Positions 37,001 to 42,655 of a stretch of DNA of 42,655 nt are shown piece by piece. The notes under the pieces are model-generated. The model was given only the letters and a program-made list of their open reading frames with translations, ran no database searches and had not been told where the DNA came from. Origin of the DNA: DASRHK01 sp035650495 (GTDB taxonomy: Bacteria; Pseudomonadota; Gammaproteobacteria; Nevskiales; Nevskiaceae); the NCBI GenBank assembly GCA_035650495.1, contig DASRHK010000002.1, forward strand, positions 1 through 42,655. Direction: 5' to 3'. The position numbers were made by a program, and so were the translations under genes. Within the stretch, counting starts at the first letter, position 1. Every line of letters starts with the position of its first letter.

Positions 37001-37703
37001 GCTCGGTCAGCAGCTCGAGTGGGAGCCGCGCGTGCGCGTGTTCGTCAGCGGCCTCAACAAATGGCTCGCGACCGATCGCTATCCGCCGGCGCAAGCGCAG
37101 GCGAAGCCGTACTACCTGTGCGCGGAAGGCAAGCTCGCGCGCATCAACGCGCAAGGCGGCGTCGATCGCTTCGCCTACGATCCGAACGACCCAGTGCCGT
37201 ACAAGGCCGGCGCGAAAGATCATCGCGAGCTCGAGCAGCGGCCCGACGTCGTCGTCTATTCCACGGAGGTGCTGCGCGAGCCGGTGACCGTCGTCGGGCC
37301 CGTCGAGCTCGTGCTCATCGCGGCGAGCGATCAGCTCGACACCGACTTCACCGCGAAACTGCTCGATGTCTACCCCGACGGTCGCGCGATCTCGCTGACG
37401 CACGTCGGTGGCGTGCTGCGTGCACGCTATCGCAACGGCTTCGAGCAGCCCGAGCTGCTCGTGCGATCGAAGCCCTACGAATTCCGCATCAAGCTCTCAC
37501 ACGTCGGCCACACGTTCCTTCCGGGCCATCGCATCCGCCTGCATGTCTCGTCGAGCTGCTTCCCCGCGGCCGATCCGAACACGAACACCGGCGGCGACTT
37601 CCGCACCGACGTCGAGACGCTCACCGCGGCGCAGACGATCTTCCATGATTCGGAGCATCAGTCGAGGCTGATGCTGCCGGTGCTCGAGGAGAAAAAGCCA
37701 TGA
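34035..37703 (+). CDS. Fusion of prolyl oligopeptidase (S9) and CocE/NonD X-Pro dipeptidyl-peptidase-type hydrolase
   Basis: A single uninterrupted frame of 1222 residues. Residues 1 to ~685 are a prolyl oligopeptidase: the entry HHLHGVAVPNPQRWLEDLES, a beta-propeller (about 70-400), then an alpha/beta hydrolase with LLYGYGGFNQAITPEF, Ser538 in RGLSNGGLL, Asp620 in AERDFSAQ and His656 in GEGHTGWKP. From about residue 700 a CocE-type hydrolase follows: MEDVEIPMRDRVNLSANVWLP, RTPYGSNE, Ser796 in GGSYLGTA, Asp921 in TGWFDGDQ, His953 in GPWQHAP, then a C-terminal jelly roll. Both triads are intact. There is no signal peptide, so it is cytoplasmic. The start is GTG 34035, overlapping the AraC stop; it lacks a clear Shine-Dalgarno. 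Open frame further upstream lies inside the AraC gene. Likely role: cleavage of Pro-containing or N-terminally blocked peptides. Confidence 0.93.
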   Translation: MKNGEDVHHLHGVAVPNPQRWLEDLESPKVKSWVADQDRRALEFLAQCAELERCKKFLDANQPVLTQPWSCVRGDRHFHLTQREGLDQPILSMREGDGPERALIDPNATGKVLVIDQISVSPSGSHIAFALTKPGEVPSTMHVFDVATGMVTESSLVTTVMPVYAWHPNGTGFYYTLMRRLFGDDGSGDPRKDGLYWHKLGAEWREDHCVKEYHDGPGHIAFAQIPDGQHLVLSTLHFSSGKSGVSIAHLDEVFPRSERPLRAVRLFDELEGFNQLLGADEGELFFHTTRDAPMGRIVAITPSKPLRTQWRTVVPQGELALARGERFGGPSRSAMSNEGILLTYLQDAHSVLVHFALSGKRLARVTLPSLSTVDAIECVDGGFRIFTQSFLEPRVVHEYRDGKLTEQSRVKLPDVDPSRYELKQVFYNAYDGTRVPMYLLHAKDLPRSGNHPTLLYGYGGFNQAITPEFHPDAALWLELGGVFALANIRGGGEYGEAWHAAGSGINKQNTFDDFYAAAEYLIAQGYTGAHKLCIRGLSNGGLLTAVAAHQRADLFAAVITEVPLVDLFGLDASTSGQSVMAEYGDPRESRAMLDVMRSYSPLQNVKAYGPPQLVVAAERDFSAQPAQIYKYVAERIDQLESEEQPILLRLVPGEGHTGWKPENMRRTIAEEIAFLRHFVRADAPGRLPDMEDVEIPMRDRVNLSANVWLPRDFAGPFPVVLLRTPYGSNETEFGRLGLADYVAAGFAIVYQSVRGRGKSQGKFGFFFVEGKDGYDTVEWIASQDWCNGKVAMDGGSYLGTAQWLAAREHPPHLTCIMPSVPAGDWFNEIPYVGGALQVDWAFSWLGMMAGAEFDLEDAGDKNLQKYRPLIDAEKILGTELPLYQEILGHPTFDAYWKQLQFTAADFVSITIPVLTVTGWFDGDQAGSMSYWRGIEEHSKLRDRAQLIVGPWQHAPCYLGGEPKLEEMEFGAGSVLPMRQIRVRFLRRHVLGQQLEWEPRVRVFVSGLNKWLATDRYPPAQAQAKPYYLCAEGKLARINAQGGVDRFAYDPNDPVPYKAGAKDHRELEQRPDVVVYSTEVLREPVTVVGPVELVLIAASDQLDTDFTAKLLDVYPDGRAISLTHVGGVLRARYRNGFEQPELLVRSKPYEFRIKLSHVGHTFLPGHRIRLHVSSSCFPAADPNTNTGGDFRTDVETLTAAQTIFHDSEHQSRLMLPVLEEKKP

Positions 37704-38399
37704 GTCGCGTCTTAGGGTTGCTTGCCGTCGTGCTGCTCGTCGTGGCTCCGCTCTCGTTTCGGCTGCATCTGCTACCGCTGCAAGTGAGCTTGCTGCTCGT
37801 GCCGATGTCCGCGTTGCTTGGCTTGATCGCGTTCGTCGTTGGGCTCACGCCGAAGCGGCGATCGCTGGTCGGAGCCGTTGCGGGGCTCGCTGGTCGGAGC
37901 CGTTGCGGGGCTCGTGCCCGTCGTGTTCTTCGCCGTCGTGATCGTCAGCGGTCATGGACTGCCGATGATCCACGACATCAGCACCGATCTGACCGATCCG
38001 CCCGTCTTCGTCATCGCACCGACGATGCAGCGTGACGCACTCAACTCACTCGACTTCGATCCGAAGACGGCACCGCTGCAGCAGCAAGCGTTTCCCGATC
38101 TGCACGGCATCGAGACAAACGAAACGCCGGCCGCGGCGTTCGATCACGCGAAGCTCGTGGCGAAATCGCTCGGGTGGGAGATTTACGCAGAAGACGCGGG
38201 TTCGGGTCGCATCGAAGCGGTCGAGACGACGAAGCTCTTCGGGTTCAAGGACGACGTCGTGATCCGCGTGCGGGCTCGCGAGGGTGGCAGTCGGATCGAT
38301 CTGCGGTCAGTGTCGCGCGTCGGGGAAGGGGATATGGGGGCGAATGCGGGGAGGATTGGTAAGTTTGTGGGAAGTTATTCGGTGCCGCCGAGTCATTGA
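37700..38399 (+). pseudogene. DUF1499 membrane protein, frameshifted by a 25-bp tandem duplication
   Basis: The start ATG 37700 overlaps the fusion-hydrolase stop (ATGA). The frame encodes two hydrophobic segments up to TPKRRSLVGAVAGL, then shifts at a duplicated 25-bp unit and stops at 38035 (111 residues). The second frame (to TGA 38397-38399) continues the same protein: VPVVFFAVVIVSG, then the DUF1499 domain with VFVIAPTM..., QAFPDLHGIET, LGWEIYAEDAGSGRIEAVETTKLFGFKDDVVIRVR and IDLRSVSRVGEGDMGANAGRI. Removing one unit restores a 224-residue protein with three membrane segments and a complete DUF1499 domain. So this is a recent break, a switchable locus, or an assembly error. The DUF1499 role is unknown; it was presumably the last gene of the operon. 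Confidence 0.85.
37862..37914 (+). repeat. Perfect 25-bp tandem duplication (2.1 copies)
   Basis: The unit CGCTGGTCGGAGCCGTTGCG plus GGGCT occurs at 37863-37887 and again at 37888-37912, with flanking bases continuing the period from 37862 to 37914. Because 25 is not a multiple of three, the second copy shifts the DUF1499 reading frame. Confidence 0.95.
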
Positions 38400-38432
38400 G
38401 GCTTAACCACTATACGTCTAGGAGATCCGCAG

Positions 38433-40229
38433 TTAGAGGCTGGCAACGCCGGTGAGATGTGAGGTTTCAGTTCTTCCTGATTGCATCCCAATCCTTTCCC
38501 ACAGGGAGTCAGCTATCTCCTTCGCTCCAAGCAGTAGGCCTACTTCTCTCGACGAACTAAACGCACCGAATGGATCTGCTGATAACGGGTTATAGCTAGA
38601 TATCAGAACCTTGTCGTCACAGATGACGATTTTGCTGTGCATCCGACGCTGAAAAACTAATCGACCGCCTGCGTCTACGATGAGCGCTGATGAAGCTTCT
38701 AGCAAATTGTTGTCTGGCTGCTTCCCGTACATGACGATTAGCTCGTAGTGATCCAAGCTATGCTTGGTTTGTAGGGACGTTAATCTGACAGTCGCCTTTT
38801 GACCGATCTGATGAGAGAGGATCGCGCAGCGCGTTTTTGATCCTAGAATAAGTTCTCTTATGACCACCTCGTGTTCGCTGTCGCGAACCAACCGCACCGA
38901 ATGTGGGGAATCGATTGCACCGATATCCGGTCCTCCCCTAACTGACACAAGAGCCGATCTCTCCAACATCGAAGCGATGTTCTGCCATCGGTCAGGAACG
39001 TCCGACAAAGAGTAAAGAACTCTCGCGCCCGGCCATAGTCCTGCGATCGAGCGGCATATTCGCGCGACCGTATGAAGGTCATCGATCCTGATGGAGGCGT
39101 TGCGAAAAGGTTCTTGTTCGAACTTGGGGTCTTCACTCCTGGTCGCAAGCCAGTTGTAGGAACCGACCACAGCGCTGTACCCATTTGGCGAGTCGTAAAT
39201 CAGCACCTTCGCGTGCGAATTAGTCGGGCTATCGTTGAAGCGGAAGTTATCCGGGTGGCCGGATTCTAGGCCGATCCTTCTCAGTAGCTGCAGCGCTTTT
39301 TCTATTTCATCGGTGGTATTGCCCGCGGAATATCCCCAAAGCAGGTCGACTCTCGTGCCTCGCCGTAGACATTCGATAAGTTTCGAGGCGATGTGACCAT
39401 CTACCGATTCGAAGTCAAGAAATGCTGAAGCAATCAGAACCGTTGACCGCGCACTTGAAAGTGCGACGTCGAGCTCCTGTCGATGCGCCGAATCGGTGAC
39501 TAAAAGGTCGTCCATGGAAAACAAAGTGCGGCCTACGTCGAGTCCCGACTCACGCTCCGAAGGCGTTGCGCTTGCAGAAGGTGCGGGCTTCACCCCTCGA
39601 CTTCGAATCTCATCCAATATCCGCGAGCCCAGGTGTGCCCAGCGCTCGGGAAGGTTCAAAATGCGCCCATCTTCGATCTCGACCGGCAGCCACATTTGCT
39701 GGATCAATTGAGGGGAGCTGACCCAGCGAATCCACTCGCTCTTGTCCCGGCGCAGCAACCATTCCACTTGACCAGCATCGAGACGACGATCAATGCGGCC
39801 CTGGGGCAAGCGGATTGAGGCGCTCCAAAGGCCGGCGTCGTCCAATGCCTTGCGAGTCTTGCAGGCAATCTCTCGTCCGCCACTGAGGACTCCGTCGACG
39901 CGTTCCATAAGAACATAGTCCGTTTCCTCGCGGACAACGAGGCTTGACGGCGGTGAAGCGGCTTGAAGCGCCTCGCGACCAGCCGTCGTCACGAGGAACT
40001 CTGCATCCGATCCCGTTGTGACGGAAACCCATCCCGCACGGGCCAGGCCAACCAGAACTTCAATAATCATTCTCCTTGGCAAGCACAGCGCCAAGTGCAA
40101 AGCGGCAACGCTGCGCGCTGACTGTGAGGCGACGGCTCTGAGAACTAGAACATCAACCTCGGAAAATGGCTGTCCGCTGCCAAGTTCGTAGTCCACCTGA
40201 TAACGATTTACCGGTATTAGAATTTTCAT
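38433..40229 (-). CDS. Winged-helix protein with two phospholipase-D (HKD) nuclease motifs
   Basis: A 598-residue protein. The N-terminus (about residues 25-95, SEVDVLVLRAVASQSARSVAALHLALCLPRRMIIEVL... up to VTTAGREALQ) looks like a winged helix. A ~120-residue linker follows. The C-terminal half holds two HKD motifs in H-x-K-x(4)-D form: SHAKVLIYD (about 338-345) with VVGSYNWLA after it, and MHSKIVICD (about 530-537) with LISSYNPLSA after it. Two motifs in one chain make one complete PLD active site, as in PLD-family nucleases. Before the first motif, VLIASAFLDFESVDGHI is the typical PLD core strand. The ATG at 40229 overlaps the helicase stop (ATGA), so the two proteins are made together and probably act together. 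Likely a nuclease effector of a defence system; lipid hydrolysis is less likely given the helicase partner. Confidence 0.85.
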   Translation of the reverse strand: MKILIPVNRYQVDYELGSGQPFSEVDVLVLRAVASQSARSVAALHLALCLPRRMIIEVLVGLARAGWVSVTTGSDAEFLVTTAGREALQAASPPSSLVVREETDYVLMERVDGVLSGGREIACKTRKALDDAGLWSASIRLPQGRIDRRLDAGQVEWLLRRDKSEWIRWVSSPQLIQQMWLPVEIEDGRILNLPERWAHLGSRILDEIRSRGVKPAPSASATPSERESGLDVGRTLFSMDDLLVTDSAHRQELDVALSSARSTVLIASAFLDFESVDGHIASKLIECLRRGTRVDLLWGYSAGNTTDEIEKALQLLRRIGLESGHPDNFRFNDSPTNSHAKVLIYDSPNGYSAVVGSYNWLATRSEDPKFEQEPFRNASIRIDDLHTVARICRSIAGLWPGARVLYSLSDVPDRWQNIASMLERSALVSVRGGPDIGAIDSPHSVRLVRDSEHEVVIRELILGSKTRCAILSHQIGQKATVRLTSLQTKHSLDHYELIVMYGKQPDNNLLEASSALIVDAGGRLVFQRRMHSKIVICDDKVLISSYNPLSADPFGAFSSSREVGLLLGAKEIADSLWERIGMQSGRTETSHLTGVASL

Positions 40230-42655
40230 GTTGAGCGGTCGATCGTCAAGGAAACTCGAGACGCTCGATCGCTGACGACGAGCTGCTCAACGAATGTCAG
40301 CACCTTTTTCCAATGCCAAATATAGGCATTAGGGTTGTCAATAGGAACCAGGCGCACCTGTCTTTCGAAGAAAGAGAAGCTGCCTACCATCACGAGCAGC
40401 CGCTGCGCTCGAGACAAGAGAACGTTGACGCGATCGGCTTGGTCCAGGAAGCCAAGCGCCGTGGGATCTTGAGCGAGCTTGCTGTTATTTCGTACAAGGC
40501 TGACCAAGACAATGTCTGCTTCATTGCCCTGAAAGGAGTCCACAGTGTGCGCGGGCCGCTGAGATGGAATGCCGCTTGTGTTGACGCTTAACGCTCGCCG
40601 AAAACGAAATCCGGGCGGCAATGTGTATTCCTTGAGCCTTTCGTTGAGGAGGAGGACCTGTTGCGTGTACGGCGCCAGAATTGCCACTTCAAGGGGTTCA
40701 TCAGTGCGACTCTGGGGCTTAAGGTTCGAGAGAAACTCGACCACCGCGTTCACTTCCGTGGGATTTGTGAAGCGGGGACGTCCTTGGGAGGGGCCAATTT
40801 CCTCCGCTCTCGCATCGATCATGCAATCCGGCGTGTCGAGCCAGCAGATCGCTTTCTTCGAAACATAACCGGGTGAAGAAAGTCCGTGGAGAACAGCGTC
40901 AAGGGGCATGCCAGCATCGTCCAAAGTTGCATTGGTAACGGTGCGGTCGTAAAACGTCTCAGATATCAAGGTTCCAATGTCGGGGTGCATACGGTACTGC
41001 TTAGAAAGCAGTCCCGCGCTGGCGCCTATCGATTCGAGAAGCGTCTGCCTTGTTGCACCGTCTGCCGCCAGCTTTTGCTGCTCGTATAGCTGAGCAAAGG
41101 TCCTTAGCCAACGTTGACAGTACGCTTGAAACTCCTGCTTTTCTGATGCTCCGCGATCGCGCCAATCTCGCCACCAGTCCAAATCGACAAGATCACGGCT
41201 CGGCAACCCCAAAATTGCTGCGGCACAATTGTCGAGATCAGAAATCGCATCCCGGAAATCCTTGTACCTGTATGGCGGGAGCTGCTTGTGATCCCCTAGG
41301 AGCAACCACCGATGGCCCGCTTGCAGCGGCAAGGCGAGGTCGAAGCCATGGCATTTGCCTGCCTCTTCCACAACGGCCCAATCGAACGATTGTTGGCCGT
41401 CAGCTAGAGCTTCAAGGTCTTGAGCGCTCGTTGTGCAGTAGGTGATGCTCGCGCTCCGCTTAACGAGTTCACGGAAATCCGAGAGGCAGCGGCGCGATTT
41501 TGCATCGACTCCGTCCTCGGCGCTAAGCATTTCATGTACCAAAGCTCGCCAAGCTCTGGTCAGGTCGCTGTCAGCCGAAACCTGCGCTTGAACATTCGTC
41601 AATAGCTCCCGCACAGTTTCATTAAGGCCGCCATCGACTGTTACATCAGCCGACTCCCGCGTCCCTAGGCGAACCGCCAAAGGCATTTGCGCGGGAGGAA
41701 CACCCGAGAATGCTTCGTCAAGAACTTTTCTTCTCAAGACGTCCACCGCGCCATGCCCCTGTGACGTGACTAGTATCTGGGCGACCGGATCCTCCTCCAG
41801 GATTTCTCTCAATAGGTGCGAGACGAGCGTGGTCTTTCCTGTTCCAGGAGGCCCTTGCAGTGCATAGAGAGGACGTACGCGAAGAACATCGGAGATGATC
41901 GCCTCCTTCGAAGCGTCCACTACCTCCGGCGACAAAGGGAAAGGCAGCTTGGTCGGTCCGGTGTCCATGTAGACCATGCCAGGTTGCGCGAGCGCCCGAA
42001 GCAAATAGGAGTGATCTGGGAGCCGGTCAATTGCTCGCTTTCGCCGTTCGATTAGAGTGATGGCCGAGAAATGTCCTTTCGTCCGGACATATCCTGTCTC
42101 TGGGGCCGGGGAGCGACCGAACGAAGTGTCCGAAGGGCGCGCCAACTTGATATAACCGGACGTCACATCGATTGCTTCAATTTGCCAAGCTTCCGTGGCG
42201 CGTACATTCCACGGTCGGAGCGCGGCGGTGGGAGTGAGCATGACCTTGTCGCTATCTCGCTTGCCGGACTCCATCTCCCTCTGAAGAAATTCAGTCAGAG
42301 AGATTTCAACCTCCAGAAAGGCCGGCCGTGAAGACTCCCTTTCCGCCTGCGCAATGACCAGATGCTCCATGCCCGCCGTGTCGGGTCTGCTAAGGACCCG
42401 ATAGGCGAAGATTTCGGCGTCCCGCATCAGCAGCTCGATCTGATTTGTACAACGCAAGAACGCGTGAAGCGTGATCTGATCGCGCCCTAATGAGGGAGCA
42501 TCATCTTCGCGGGGAATTACTGTCTCCCAATTTCGAGAGGGCTGTTGACCCACAGCCCGTCGGGCTTCGGACAGTGTGACAACATCAATCGGAACGTCCG
42601 TTAGAGGCGTCGGGCGGACCGCCGTCTCAGCTAGGCGCAACTCAGTTGTGCCAGG
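40226..42655 (-). CDS. UPF1/COG1112-like superfamily 1 helicase, 5' end outside the window
   Basis: The frame stays open to the window edge, so the N-terminus is missing; a TTG at 42640 is not a convincing start. About 809 residues are visible. SF1 motifs occur in order: Walker A GPPGTGKTTL (about 41831-41857), VVEEAGKC (motif II, DEAG variant with Glu-Glu), LLLGDHKQLPP (motif III), LSKQYRMHP (motif IV), TVDSFQGNEADIVLVSL (motif V) and RVNVLLSRAQRLLVMVG (motif VI). This is the AAA_11/AAA_12 arrangement of UPF1/Dna2-like enzymes that translocate on RNA or single-stranded DNA. The ~260 residues before Walker A are not a kinase and match nothing I recognise. It is upstream of and overlaps the PLD gene (ATGA). 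Base composition is lower in GC than the rest of the window. Confidence 0.88.
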   Translation of the reverse strand, partial: PGTTELRLAETAVRPTPLTDVPIDVVTLSEARRAVGQQPSRNWETVIPREDDAPSLGRDQITLHAFLRCTNQIELLMRDAEIFAYRVLSRPDTAGMEHLVIAQAERESSRPAFLEVEISLTEFLQREMESGKRDSDKVMLTPTAALRPWNVRATEAWQIEAIDVTSGYIKLARPSDTSFGRSPAPETGYVRTKGHFSAITLIERRKRAIDRLPDHSYLLRALAQPGMVYMDTGPTKLPFPLSPEVVDASKEAIISDVLRVRPLYALQGPPGTGKTTLVSHLLREILEEDPVAQILVTSQGHGAVDVLRRKVLDEAFSGVPPAQMPLAVRLGTRESADVTVDGGLNETVRELLTNVQAQVSADSDLTRAWRALVHEMLSAEDGVDAKSRRCLSDFRELVKRSASITYCTTSAQDLEALADGQQSFDWAVVEEAGKCHGFDLALPLQAGHRWLLLGDHKQLPPYRYKDFRDAISDLDNCAAAILGLPSRDLVDLDWWRDWRDRGASEKQEFQAYCQRWLRTFAQLYEQQKLAADGATRQTLLESIGASAGLLSKQYRMHPDIGTLISETFYDRTVTNATLDDAGMPLDAVLHGLSSPGYVSKKAICWLDTPDCMIDARAEEIGPSQGRPRFTNPTEVNAVVEFLSNLKPQSRTDEPLEVAILAPYTQQVLLLNERLKEYTLPPGFRFRRALSVNTSGIPSQRPAHTVDSFQGNEADIVLVSLVRNNSKLAQDPTALGFLDQADRVNVLLSRAQRLLVMVGSFSFFERQVRLVPIDNPNAYIWHWKKVLTFVEQLVVSDRASRVSLTIDRST

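Larger units (their letters stand above)
38400..42655. other. Low-GC acquired segment (helicase-PLD island)
   Basis: Base composition changes abruptly right after the DUF1499 stop. For example, the 60 bases from 38701 contain 28 G+C, against 37 in the 60 bases from 34501. Codon third positions are no longer dominated by G or C, and antisense frames become short. Both genes in the segment are on the minus strand. No integrase, tRNA or direct repeat is visible at the left edge; the right edge lies beyond the window. Confidence 0.7.

Noticed and set aside
34014..37403. An 1129-codon minus-strand frame opposite the hydrolase fusion
   Set aside because: It has the same antisense signature (Arg/Glu/Val/Leu bias, no domain), and the plus strand carries two intact catalytic triads.
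34035..37703. The possibility that the fusion is two genes joined by a sequencing error
   Set aside because: No stop, start or ribosome binding site pattern is visible near the junction (about 36090-36120), and the frame and codon bias are continuous on both sides. It is kept as one gene, with re-sequencing named as the test.

Overview
The window is GC-rich chromosomal DNA of a Gram-negative bacterium. It has tightly packed genes, many ATGA/GTGA stop-start overlaps, outer-membrane proteins and an RND pump. The family mix (DUF1329, large NAD-dependent glutamate dehydrogenase, DUF2505, DUF2970, DUF3617, many peptidases and a TonB receptor) suggests a gammaproteobacterium of the Steroidobacter/Nevskiales type. 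That placement is inferred from gene content only.

Left part (1-18000). A 3'-complete fragment of an unknown secreted protein is followed by DUF1329, DUF2505 and DUF2970 genes separated by clear hairpin terminators, then a convergent DUF3617 gene. mutS and the 1577-residue glutamate dehydrogenase diverge from a 79-base gap whose two -10 boxes form a perfect inverted repeat. The dehydrogenase ends stop-against-stop with a GntR regulator that closes a minus-strand RND efflux operon (pump, adaptor, regulator). That operon's promoter holds a perfect 12-bp palindrome, a candidate operator. A DUF1631-like gene follows, bracketed by two REP-like hairpins.

Middle part (18000-26700). An overlapping operon encodes an S41 peptidase, threonine dehydrogenase (tdh), glycine C-acetyltransferase (kbl) and a class III aminotransferase; Tdh and Kbl together turn threonine into glycine and acetyl-CoA. 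Then come a STAS-like protein, a DUF2934 protein, signal peptidase I with an overlapping GNAT acetyltransferase, and a minus-strand SDR oxidoreductase-M19 dipeptidase pair.

Right part (26800-38400). Seven genes, nearly all overlapping, form one apparent operon: TonB-dependent receptor, small outer-membrane barrel, MlrC-type M81 metallopeptidase, GPH-type MFS transporter, AraC (PchR-like) regulator, a 1222-residue fusion of a prolyl oligopeptidase with a CocE/X-Pro-dipeptidyl-peptidase-type hydrolase, and a DUF1499 membrane protein broken by a 25-bp tandem duplication. With the divergent SDR-dipeptidase pair this looks like an import-and-degrade locus for a peptide or peptide-like compound. 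Its logic resembles microcystin (mlr) degradation, but with different partners. I consider this the strongest candidate for a poorly described metabolic system here.

Right end (38400-42655). Base composition drops sharply and codon use changes. Two minus-strand genes overlapping by ATGA encode a UPF1/COG1112-like SF1 helicase (5' end outside the window) and a winged-helix protein with two HKD (phospholipase D family) nuclease motifs. This has the look of a horizontally acquired antiphage module, related to or a variant of Mokosh-type systems.
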